DNA of 64,000 nt. Origin: Streptomyces lydicus. Its GTDB lineage: Bacteria; Actinomycetota; Actinomycetes; Streptomycetales; Streptomycetaceae. Position numbers and translations under genes: made by a program. Below the pieces are notes generated by a model. It was not told the DNA's origin. It searched no databases and saw only the letters and a list, made by a program, of their open reading frames with translations. The stretch spans positions 7,440,001-7,504,000 of the forward strand of contig NZ_RDTE01000003.1 of assembly GCF_004125265.1 (NCBI RefSeq). The letters run 5' to 3'. Numbering within the stretch: the first letter of the stretch is position 1; each line of letters begins with the position of its first letter. Positions 36,191-47,148 of this stretch are shown here, in pieces.

Positions 36191-37348
36191 CGACCTCCAC
36201 CAGGGGCACCGCCCACGGCACAAGGGGGATCCCCGCCGTACTCGTCCTGGAGGACGGCCGCAGCTTCCGCGGCCGCTCCTACGGGGCCGTGGGGGAGGCC
36301 TTCGGCGAAGCGGTGTTCTCCACCGGCATGACCGGCTACCAGGAGACCCTGACCGACCCCTCGTACCACCGCCAGGTCGTCGTCATGACCGCCCCGCACA
36401 TCGGCAACACCGGGGTGAACGACGAGGACCCCGAGTCGCAGCGGATCTGGGTGGCCGGCTATGTCGTCCGTGACCCCGCCCGTATCCCGTCCAACTGGCG
36501 TTCGGTGCGCTCCCTCGACGACGAGCTGGTCGCCCAGGGCGTCGTCGGCATCAGCGGTGTCGACACCCGCGCCCTGACCCGCCACCTGCGCGAGCGCGGT
36601 GCCATGCGGGTCGGCATCTTCTCCGGCGACGCGCTGCCCGACGAGGGCACGATGCTGGCCAAGGTGCGCCAGGCCCCCGAGATGCAGGGCGCCGACCTGT
36701 CCACGCAGGTCGCCACCAAGGAGTCCTACGTCGTCCCGGCGATCGGTACGAAGAAGTTCACCGTCGCCGCGATCGACCTGGGCATCAAGGGCATGACCCC
36801 GCACCGGATGGCCGAGCGCGGCATCGAGGTGCACGTCCTGCCCGCCACCGCCACCGTCGAGGACATCTACGCGGTGAACCCGGACGGCGTGTTCTTCTCC
36901 AACGGCCCCGGCGACCCGGCCACCGCCGACCACGCGGTCTCCGTGATGCGCGGGGTGCTGGAGCGCAAGACGCCGCTGTTCGGCATCTGCTTCGGCAACC
37001 AGATCCTGGGCCGCGCGCTCGGCTTCGGCACCTACAAGCTCAAGTACGGCCACCGCGGCATCAACCAGCCCGTGCAGGACCGCACGACCGGCAAGGTCGA
37101 GGTCACCGCGCACAACCACGGGTTCGCCGTCGACGCCCCGCTCGACAAGGTCTCCGACACCCCCTTCGGCCGCGCCGAGGTCTCCCACGTCTGCCTCAAC
37201 GACAACGTGGTGGAGGGCCTGCACCTCCTCGACCAGCCGGCCTTCAGCGTCCAGTACCACCCCGAAGCCGCCGCGGGTCCGCACGACGCCGCGTACCTCT
37301 TCGACCGCTTCACGTCTTTGATGAACACCGTCCTGATGGAGGGCCAGC

Positions 37349-37356
<8 letters not shown>
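36187..37356 (+). CDS. carA: Carbamoyl-phosphate synthase small (glutaminase) subunit
   Basis: Releases ammonia from glutamine for CarB. ATG at 36187 overlapping the upstream stop (ATGA), preceded by GGAAGGCGC. N-terminal domain with FGEAVFSTGMTGYQE near residue 39; class I glutamine amidotransferase with SNGPGDP near 239, the nucleophile Cys in GICFGNQILGRA (GICLGHQ in many bacteria) and QYHPEAAAGPHD near 356 for the His-Glu pair. 389 residues. The carB GTG lies within its last codons. Confidence 0.97.
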
Positions 37357-40660
<3,304 letters not shown>

Positions 40661-40667
40661 CGGCCAG

Positions 40668-40696
40668 GAGGGGGACACCGACGCGGTGTCCCCCTC
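40668..40696 (+). terminator. Terminator-like hairpin between carB and pyrD
   Basis: GAGGGGGACACCG and CGGTGTCCCCCTC form a perfect 13-base stem with an ACG loop followed by TTCAT. It lies inside an otherwise continuous pyr operon, so it could reduce readthrough into pyrD or stabilise a processed 3' end. Confidence 0.7.
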
Positions 40697-40740
40697 TTCA
40701 TGAGCCCCCGCACTCCTCACCCCGGAAGGCCCACCCGACG

Positions 40741-41850
40741 ATGTACCGCCTCTTCTTCCACCTGATCTTCAAGCGCATGGACCCCGAGCAGGCCCACCAC
40801 CTGGCCTTCCGCTGGATCCAGCTGGCCGTGCGGGTCCCCGTGCTGCGCACCTTCCTGGCGGCCGCCCTCGCGCCCCGCTACCGGGAGCTGCGCACCGAGG
40901 CCCTGGGCCGCCGGATGCACGGTCCCTTCGGCCTGGCCGCCGGCTTCGACAAGAACGCCGTCGCGATCGACGGGATGACCATGCTCGGCTTCGACCACGT
41001 CGAGATCGGCACGGTCACCGCCCAGCCGCAGCCCGGCAACCCCAAGAAGCGCCTGTTCCGGCTCGTGGCGGACCGCGCGCTGATCAACCGGATGGGCTTC
41101 AACAACGACGGCTCCGCGTCCGTGGCGGCCCGTCTGGCCGCCCGCAACCCCGTCTTCCCGGCCACCGTCGGCGTCAACATCGGCAAGACCAAGGTCGTAC
41201 CGGAGGACGAAGCCGTCGCCGACTACGTCACCTCCACCGAGCGGCTTGCCCGGCACGCCGACTACCTGGTCGTCAATGTCTCCTCCCCGAACACCCCGGG
41301 GCTGCGCAACCTCCAGGCCGTCGACCATCTGCGCCCGCTGCTGACGGCCGTCCGCGAGGCCGCCGACCGCACGGTCACCGGCCGCCGGGTCCCCCTGCTG
41401 GTCAAGATCGCCCCCGACCTCGCCGACGCGGACGTCGACGCGGTCGCCGACCTGGCCGTCGAGCTGGGCCTGGACGGGATCATCGCCACCAACACCACCA
41501 TCGCCCGCGAGGGCCTCGGCCTGGTATCCGACCCGAAGCTGACCGCCGAGACCGGCGGGCTGTCCGGCGCGCCCGTCAAGGAGCGCTCCCTGGAGGTGCT
41601 GCGCCGCCTCTACGCCCGCGTCGGCGACACGGTCACCCTCATCGGGGTGGGCGGCATCGAGAACGCCGAGGACGCCTGGCAGCGCATCCTGGCCGGTGCC
41701 ACCCTGGTCCAGGGCTACAGCGCCTTCATCTACCAGGGCCCGTTCTGGTGCCGCGCGATCCACAAGGGCCTCGCCGCCCGCCTGCGCAACAGCCCGTACG
41801 CCACCCTCGCCGACGCGGTCGGCGCCGAGCACAAGAAGGTGACCGCATGA
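40741..41850 (+). CDS. pyrD: Dihydroorotate dehydrogenase, class 2 (quinone-linked)
   Basis: Membrane-associated FMN enzyme oxidising dihydroorotate with menaquinone. ATG at 40741 after CCGGAAGG. The hydrophobic and aromatic N-terminal helix (MYRLFFHLIFKRMD) marks class 2. FGLAAGFDKN near residue 62, NRMGFNNDGS near 117, and NVSSPNTPGLRNLQ near 179, with the catalytic Ser of class 2, are all present. 369 residues. The last four bases overlap pyrF. Confidence 0.96.
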   Translation: MYRLFFHLIFKRMDPEQAHHLAFRWIQLAVRVPVLRTFLAAALAPRYRELRTEALGRRMHGPFGLAAGFDKNAVAIDGMTMLGFDHVEIGTVTAQPQPGNPKKRLFRLVADRALINRMGFNNDGSASVAARLAARNPVFPATVGVNIGKTKVVPEDEAVADYVTSTERLARHADYLVVNVSSPNTPGLRNLQAVDHLRPLLTAVREAADRTVTGRRVPLLVKIAPDLADADVDAVADLAVELGLDGIIATNTTIAREGLGLVSDPKLTAETGGLSGAPVKERSLEVLRRLYARVGDTVTLIGVGGIENAEDAWQRILAGATLVQGYSAFIYQGPFWCRAIHKGLAARLRNSPYATLADAVGAEHKKVTA

Positions 41851-42683
41851 TCCAGGAGACCTTCGGAGCCCGTCTGCGCCGCGCCATGGACGAGCGCGGG
41901 CCCCTCTGCGTCGGCATCGACCCGCACGCCTCGCTGCTGGCCGACTGGGGCCTGAACGACGATGTCGCGGGCCTGGCGCGGTTCACCCGGACCGTCGTGG
42001 AGGCCCTGGGCGAGACGGTCGCACTCTTCAAGCCACAATCCGCGTTCTTCGAGCGCTTCGGCTCCCGCGGCCTCGCCGTCCTGGAGACCGCCGTCGAGGA
42101 GGCACGCGAGCGCGGGGCCCTGGTGCTGATGGACGCCAAGCGCGGCGACATCGGCTCCACCATGGCCGCCTACGCCGAGACCTACCTGCGCAAGGACTCG
42201 CCGCTGTTCTCCGACGCGCTGACCGTCTCCCCGTACCTCGGGTACGGCTCGCTGAAGCCGGCCGTCGACCTGGCACGCGAGAGCGGCGCCGGGCTCTTCG
42301 TCCTCGCCCTCACCTCCAACCCCGAGGGCGCCGAGGTCCAGCGGGCGGTGCGCGAGGACGGCCGTACGCTCGCCGCGACCATGCTCGGCCACCTCGCCGC
42401 CGAGAATGCCGGTGCCGAGCCGCTGGGCTCCTTCGGCGCGGTCGTCGGCGCCACGCTCGGCGATCTCTCCTCGTTCGACCTGGCGATCAACGGTCCGCTG
42501 CTCGCCCCCGGCATCGGCGCCCAGGGCGCCACCCCCGCCGACCTCCCGAAGGTCTTCGGTGACGCCGTGCGCAACGTCGTGCCGAGCGTCAGCCGGGGGG
42601 TGCTGCGGCACGGTCCGGACACCTCGGCGCTGCGTGCCGCGGCGGACCGATTCGCCGGCGAAGTGCGCACCGCGCTCGATTGA
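41847..42683 (+). CDS. pyrF: Orotidine 5'-phosphate decarboxylase, type 2
   Basis: Final step to UMP. ATG overlaps the pyrD stop (ATGA). The longer type 2 form, with GIDPHASLLADWGL near residue 28, the FKPQSAFFERFG stretch near 64, and the catalytic DAKRGDIGSTMAAYAETY near 96. 278 residues. Last gene of the pyr operon; a good terminator follows. Confidence 0.96.
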   Translation: MIQETFGARLRRAMDERGPLCVGIDPHASLLADWGLNDDVAGLARFTRTVVEALGETVALFKPQSAFFERFGSRGLAVLETAVEEARERGALVLMDAKRGDIGSTMAAYAETYLRKDSPLFSDALTVSPYLGYGSLKPAVDLARESGAGLFVLALTSNPEGAEVQRAVREDGRTLAATMLGHLAAENAGAEPLGSFGAVVGATLGDLSSFDLAINGPLLAPGIGAQGATPADLPKVFGDAVRNVVPSVSRGVLRHGPDTSALRAAADRFAGEVRTALD

Positions 42684-42715
42684 GAGCCTTCCCACGGGGA
42701 CTTTGGTCCCGAATT

Positions 42716-42747
42716 GTCCTGGTCAGCAGAGTCTGACCAGGACTTTT
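42716..42747 (+). terminator. Rho-independent terminator after pyrF
   Basis: GTCCTGGTCAG and CTGACCAGGAC pair around CAGAGT, followed by TTTTCGCTTGTTCT, one of the few T-rich intrinsic terminators in the window. Confidence 0.88.
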
Positions 42748-42822
42748 CGCTTGTTCTCGCTGACTCCGGCGCCCTCTGGCGCTAGTCTCCGACGAGAGCA
42801 CTGCACGTAAGCGCGTTGCTCG

Positions 42823-42851
42823 TTGCTCCGCAGGTGCGGGGCGACTAGGTT
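42823..42851 (+). promoter_or_regulatory. Predicted sIHF promoter
   Basis: TTGCTC (42823-42828) and TAGGTT (42846-42851) with a 17-base spacer, expected start near 42858, about 40 bases before the GTG. A second candidate pair, TGACTC (42761) and TAGTCT (42783), lies upstream. Confidence 0.55.
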
Positions 42852-42898
42852 CCACACCGGTCCGTATCCGACAGTTCGACATCCGAGGTGACGTAGGC

Positions 42899-43222
42899 GT
42901 GGCTCTTCCGCCCCTTACCCCTGAACAGCGCGCAGCCGCGCTCGAGAAGGCCGCCGCGGCTCGCCGGGAGCGCGCCGAGGTCAAGAATCGGCTCAAGCAC
43001 TCCGGTGCTTCCCTCCATGAGGTCATCAAGCAGGGCCAGGAGAACGACGTCATCGGCAAGATGAAGGTCTCCGCGCTCCTTGAGTCCCTGCCGGGCGTCG
43101 GCAAGGTCCGCGCCAAGCAGATCATGGAACGGCTCGGGATCTCCGAGAGCCGCCGAGTCCGGGGTCTTGGCTCCAACCAGATCGCGTCGCTGGAGCGCGA
43201 GTTCGGCAGCACTGCTTCCTGA
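42899..43222 (+). CDS. ihf: Integration host factor sIHF (mIHF family)
   Basis: Small nucleoid-associated DNA-binding protein of actinobacteria, needed for normal DNA topology, antibiotic production and sporulation in S. coelicolor. GTG at 42899 after CGAGGTGACG. 107 residues: a long basic helix (EQRAAALEKAAAARRERAEVKNRLK) and a helix-two-turns-helix region with LLESLPGVGKVRAKQIMERLGISESRRVRGLG near 62-92. Own promoter, upstream of gmk. Confidence 0.93.
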   Translation: MALPPLTPEQRAAALEKAAAARRERAEVKNRLKHSGASLHEVIKQGQENDVIGKMKVSALLESLPGVGKVRAKQIMERLGISESRRVRGLGSNQIASLEREFGSTAS

Positions 43223-43260
43223 ATTTTCCGGCATCACCGGGAAGCTGGAATAATCGCTGC

Positions 43261-43881
43261 ATGAGTTCTGCAGTCTCCGGGGGGACGACCCCCGCGCCCC
43301 CGGCCAGACAACCGCGACTGACCGTGCTCTCCGGCCCCTCCGGGGTCGGCAAGAGCACGGTCGTCGCGCATATGCGCAAGGTCCACCCCGAGGTCTGGCT
43401 CTCGGTTTCGGCCACCACCCGCAAGCCGCGCCCCGGGGAGCGGCACGGTGTCCACTACTTCTTCGTCGACGACGGGGAATTCGACAAGCTCATCGCCAAC
43501 GGCGAGCTGCTCGAATGGGCCGAATTCGCGGGCAACCGGTACGGCACTCCCCGCAAGGCGGTGCTGGACCGCCTGGAGTCCGGGGAACCGGTCCTGCTGG
43601 AGATCGACCTGCAGGGCGCCCGCCAGGTCCGCGAGTCCATGGCGGAAGCGCATCTGCTCTTCCTGGCCCCGCCGAGCTGGGACGAGCTGGTCCGCCGGCT
43701 CACCGGCCGGGGCACGGAGGCCCCGGAGGTCATCGAGCGCCGGCTGGCCGCCGCCAGGGTCGAACTGGCAGCGGAAAAGGAGTTCGATACGACGCTTGTC
43801 AACACCTCCGTCGAGGACGTCAGCCGTGAGCTGCTAGCCTTGATGCTGAATAGGTCCGGAGACGAGAACACCAGCGGCTGA
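43261..43881 (+). CDS. gmk: Guanylate kinase
   Basis: Phosphorylates GMP to GDP. ATG at 43261; no ribosome binding site, but AATAAT lies six bases upstream, so the transcript may be leaderless. P-loop SGPSGVGKST near residue 25, GMP-binding SATTRKPRPGERHGVHYFF near 50 and EIDLQGARQVRE near 114. 206 residues with a Gly/Pro-rich N-terminal extension. Upstream of rpoZ, the usual pairing. Confidence 0.96.
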   Translation: MSSAVSGGTTPAPPARQPRLTVLSGPSGVGKSTVVAHMRKVHPEVWLSVSATTRKPRPGERHGVHYFFVDDGEFDKLIANGELLEWAEFAGNRYGTPRKAVLDRLESGEPVLLEIDLQGARQVRESMAEAHLLFLAPPSWDELVRRLTGRGTEAPEVIERRLAAARVELAAEKEFDTTLVNTSVEDVSRELLALMLNRSGDENTSG

Positions 43882-43952
43882 CCGCGCAGCTCCCCGGACC
43901 GTCGAAGACTTTGCGTCACACCCCCGCTTCATCCCCCTTCGGAAGGTAGAGA

Positions 43953-44225
43953 GTGTCCTCTTCCATCACTGCACCCGAGGGCATCATCAACCCGCCCATT
44001 GATGAGCTTCTCGAGGCCACCGACTCGAAGTACAGCCTGGTGATCTACGCCGCCAAGCGCGCGCGCCAGATCAACGCGTACTACTCGCAGCTCGGCGAGG
44101 GCCTGCTCGAGTACGTCGGCCCGCTCGTGGACACCCACGTCCACGAGAAGCCCCTGTCGATCGCGCTGCGCGAGATCAACGCGGGCCTGCTGACCTCCGA
44201 GGCCATCGAGGGCCCGGCTCAGTAA
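43953..44225 (+). CDS. rpoZ: DNA-directed RNA polymerase omega subunit
   Basis: Assists assembly of RNA polymerase around beta-prime. GTG at 43953 after GAAGGTAGAG. 90 residues with the conserved DSKYSLVIYAAKRARQINAYY helix near 24-44 and KPLSIALREINAGLL near 66. In Streptomyces loss of omega impairs differentiation. Followed by a strong terminator. Confidence 0.96.
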   Translation: MSSSITAPEGIINPPIDELLEATDSKYSLVIYAAKRARQINAYYSQLGEGLLEYVGPLVDTHVHEKPLSIALREINAGLLTSEAIEGPAQ

Positions 44226-44239
44226 GCAGCGGCACCCTT

Positions 44240-44278
44240 CACCAAGGGCCCGGCGGGACACCCGCCGGGCCCTTGGTG
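44240..44278. terminator. Strong hairpin terminator after rpoZ
   Basis: An 18-base perfect stem, CACCAAGGGCCCGGCGGG and its complement, with an ACA loop. It lies 15 bases past rpoZ. Confidence 0.85.
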
Positions 44279-44327
44279 TGTCATAGGGGCAATACGTAGG
44301 GACCGAGGCCCGGGGAGCGGCGAAGCG

Positions 44328-45563
44328 ATGGACAGGCGTGAGCGGGAGCGGCCCAGGGTCGTCCTGGGGGTGAGCGGCGGGATCGCCGCCTACAAGGCGT
44401 GTGAGCTGCTGCGGCGGCTGACCGAGTCCGGGCACGACGTACGGGTCGTGCCGACCGCCTCGGCGCTGCACTTCGTCGGGGAGGCCACCTGGTCGGCGCT
44501 GTCCGGCCACCCGGCCGGCACCGAGGTCTGGGAATCCGTCCACGAGGTCCCGCACGTCCGGATCGGCCAGAGCGCCGACCTCGTCGTGGTGGCCCCGGCC
44601 ACCGCCGACCTGCTCGCCAAGGCGGCCCACGGCCTGGCCGACGACCTGCTGACCAACACTCTGCTCACCGCGCGCTGTCCGGTGGTCTTCGCCCCGGCGA
44701 TGCACACCGAGATGTGGGAGCACCCCGCCACCCAGGAGAACGTCGCCACGCTGCGCCGCCGCGGGGCCCTCGTCATCGATCCGGCGGTCGGCCGGCTGAC
44801 CGGCGTCGACACCGGCAAGGGCCGGTTCCCCGACCCGGCCGAGATCTTCGCCTTCTGCCGCCGGGTGCTGGCCCGCGGCGACCGGGCGGCGGAGCAGGAC
44901 CTCGCCGGCCGCCGCGTGGTGGTCAGCGCGGGCGGCACCCGTGAGCCGCTGGACCCCGTCCGCTATCTGGGCAACCGCTCCTCCGGCAAGCAGGGCTACG
45001 CGCTCGCCCGTACGGCGGCGGCCCGCGGCGCCCACGTCACGCTGGTCGCCGGCAACACCGAGCTGCCCGATCCGGCCGGGGTGGACGTGATCCACATCGG
45101 CACCGCCCGTCAGCTCCATGAGGCGATGGGGAAGGCGGCCGCGGACGCCGACGCGGTGGTCATGGCCGCCGCCGTCGCCGATTTCCGGCCTGCCGTCTAC
45201 GCCAACGGCAAGATCAAGAAGGTCGAAGGCCAGGAGCCGGAACCGGTCACTCTGGTCAGAAATCCGGACATCCTCGCCGAACTCTCCGCCGAGCGGGCCC
45301 GCCCCGGCCAACTCGTGGTGGGCTTCGCCGCGGAGACCGACGACGTGCTCGCCAACGGCCGGGCCAAGCTGGCTCGCAAGGGCTGTGACCTGCTGGTCGT
45401 CAATGAGGTCGGGGAGCACAAGGCCTTCGGTTCGGCGGAGAACGAGGCGGTGATCCTGGCGGCCGACGGAACCGAGACCCCGGTCCCGTACGGCCCCAAG
45501 GAAGACCTGGCCGACACGGTCTGGGACCTGGTTGCGCCCCGCCTGGCCGAGACTCGCCCCTGA
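44328..45563 (+). CDS. coaBC: Bifunctional phosphopantothenoylcysteine decarboxylase/phosphopantothenate-cysteine ligase
   Basis: Two steps of coenzyme A synthesis. ATG at 44328 after GGGGAG. N-terminal flavin decarboxylase (CoaC): VSGGIAAYKACELLRRL near residue 15, VPHVRIGQSADL with the active-site His, and PAMHTEMWEHP near 124 (Asn of the PAMN motif is His). C-terminal ligase (CoaB) from about residue 190: VSAGGTREPLDPVRYLGNRSSGK and KIKK near 302. 411 residues. Confidence 0.95.
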   Translation: MDRRERERPRVVLGVSGGIAAYKACELLRRLTESGHDVRVVPTASALHFVGEATWSALSGHPAGTEVWESVHEVPHVRIGQSADLVVVAPATADLLAKAAHGLADDLLTNTLLTARCPVVFAPAMHTEMWEHPATQENVATLRRRGALVIDPAVGRLTGVDTGKGRFPDPAEIFAFCRRVLARGDRAAEQDLAGRRVVVSAGGTREPLDPVRYLGNRSSGKQGYALARTAAARGAHVTLVAGNTELPDPAGVDVIHIGTARQLHEAMGKAAADADAVVMAAAVADFRPAVYANGKIKKVEGQEPEPVTLVRNPDILAELSAERARPGQLVVGFAAETDDVLANGRAKLARKGCDLLVVNEVGEHKAFGSAENEAVILAADGTETPVPYGPKEDLADTVWDLVAPRLAETRP

Positions 45564-45816
45564 CGCGCCCGTCCGGACCGGGGGGTCACCCCACCGGCCG
45601 CCTAAACTCCGGCATGTCCCCTTGACCCGGCCCATACTCGAGGTGATCGTCCTACCGAGGGCCGTGGTGTCCCAGGTCACGGGGGGTCCATAAATCGAGA
45701 CCGCGTGCCCGAACGCCGCACACGACCGATAAACTGGCGAGTGGATCGGGCCGAGCGCAGCTCTCGGCCCTTCCGCCAATGATCAGCCAGCAGCCGCTGC
45801 AACCCCAGGGAGCGAT
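45564..45816 (+). other. metK 5' region with a GC-rich hairpin
   Basis: 253 bases with no gene. GGGCCGAG (45748-45755) and CTCGGCCC (45763-45770) form a perfect 8-base stem followed by TTCCG, 47 bases before the metK start. Other weak pairings occur upstream. I do not recognise a known SAM riboswitch fold, so it is a leader element of unknown role, or simply an attenuator-like hairpin. Confidence 0.4.
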
Positions 45817-47025
45817 GTGTCCCGCCGCCTGTTCACCTCGGAGTCCGTCACCGAGGGCCACCCCGACAAGATCGCTGACCAGATCAGCGACACCATCCTC
45901 GACGCTCTCCTCAAGGAAGACCCGACCTCCCGGGTCGCCGTGGAGACGTTGATCACCACCGGCCTGGTGCATGTGGCCGGCGAGGTGACGACGAAGGCGT
46001 ACGCCGACATCCCCAACCTCGTCCGCAACAAGATCCTGGACATCGGTTACGACTCGTCCAAGAAGGGCTTCGACGGCGCTTCCTGTGGCGTCTCGGTGTC
46101 CATCGGCGCGCAGTCCCCGGACATCGCCCAGGGTGTCGACACCGCGTACGAGAACCGCGTCGAGGGCGACGACGACGAGCTGGACAAGCAGGGCGCCGGC
46201 GACCAGGGCCTGATGTTCGGCTACGCCTGCGACGAGACCCCGGAGCTGATGCCGCTCCCGATCAACCTCGCGCACCGCCTGTCCAAGCGCCTGTCCGAGG
46301 TCCGCAAGAACGGCACCATCCCCTACCTCCGCCCCGACGGCAAGACCCAGGTCACCATCGAGTACGACGGCCACAAGGCCGTCCGCCTCGACACCGTCGT
46401 GGTCTCCTCCCAGCACGCCAGTGACATCGACCTCGACTCGCTGCTCGCTCCCGACATCCGCGAGTTCGTCGTCGAGCACGTCCTGGCCCAGCTCGTCGAG
46501 GACGGCATCAAGCTGGACACCGACGGCTACCGGCTGCTGGTCAACCCGACCGGCCGCTTCGAGATCGGCGGCCCCATGGGTGACGCCGGCCTCACCGGCC
46601 GCAAGATCATCATCGACACCTACGGCGGCATGGCCCGCCACGGCGGCGGTGCCTTCTCCGGCAAGGACCCGTCCAAGGTCGACCGTTCGGCCGCCTACGC
46701 GATGCGCTGGGTCGCCAAGAACGTCGTAGCCGCCGGCCTCGCCGCCCGCTGCGAGGTCCAGGTCGCCTACGCGATCGGCAAGGCCGAGCCGGTCGGTCTC
46801 TTCGTCGAGACCTTCGGCACCGCCACCGTCGACACCGACAAGATCGAGCAGGCCATCGGCGAGGTCTTCGACCTCCGCCCGGCCGCCATCATCCGCGACC
46901 TCGATCTGCTCCGCCCGATCTACTCCCAGACCGCCGCCTACGGCCACTTCGGCCGTGAGCTGGAGGACTTCACCTGGGAGCGCACGGACCGGGTGGAGGC
47001 GCTGAAGAAGGCCGCGGGTCTCTAA
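45817..47025 (+). CDS. metK: S-adenosylmethionine synthetase
   Basis: Makes AdoMet from methionine and ATP. GTG at 45817 after CAGGGAG; an overlapping ATG two bases upstream is out of frame. SESVTEGHPDKIADQISD near residue 9, GAGDQGLMFGYACDETPELMP near 126, and GGGAFSGKDPSKVDRSAAY near 274 are the family signatures. 402 residues. Stand-alone gene with its own leader and terminator. In Streptomyces AdoMet levels influence antibiotic production. Confidence 0.97.
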   Translation: MSRRLFTSESVTEGHPDKIADQISDTILDALLKEDPTSRVAVETLITTGLVHVAGEVTTKAYADIPNLVRNKILDIGYDSSKKGFDGASCGVSVSIGAQSPDIAQGVDTAYENRVEGDDDELDKQGAGDQGLMFGYACDETPELMPLPINLAHRLSKRLSEVRKNGTIPYLRPDGKTQVTIEYDGHKAVRLDTVVVSSQHASDIDLDSLLAPDIREFVVEHVLAQLVEDGIKLDTDGYRLLVNPTGRFEIGGPMGDAGLTGRKIIIDTYGGMARHGGGAFSGKDPSKVDRSAAYAMRWVAKNVVAAGLAARCEVQVAYAIGKAEPVGLFVETFGTATVDTDKIEQAIGEVFDLRPAAIIRDLDLLRPIYSQTAAYGHFGRELEDFTWERTDRVEALKKAAGL

Positions 47026-47062
47026 GGCTCCTCGGTTTTCGTATCGCCCGTGTAGTGGCCCA

Positions 47063-47094
47063 CGGCCCCGGACCGCCCCAGTGGTCCGGGGCCG
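47063..47094 (+). terminator. Hairpin terminator after metK
   Basis: CGGCCCCGGACC and GGTCCGGGGCCG pair around an 8-base loop, 38 bases past metK. Confidence 0.75.
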
Positions 47095-47148
47095 TCGGCT
47101 GTCCACAGGCACCCCTCGCTGTCCGTGCCATCTGCTAAGACTGATGCT

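Noticed and set aside
45564..45816. SAM riboswitch before metK
   Set aside because: Expected in some bacteria, but I cannot identify the conserved core of SAM-I, SAM-II or SAM-IV; only a simple hairpin is clear.
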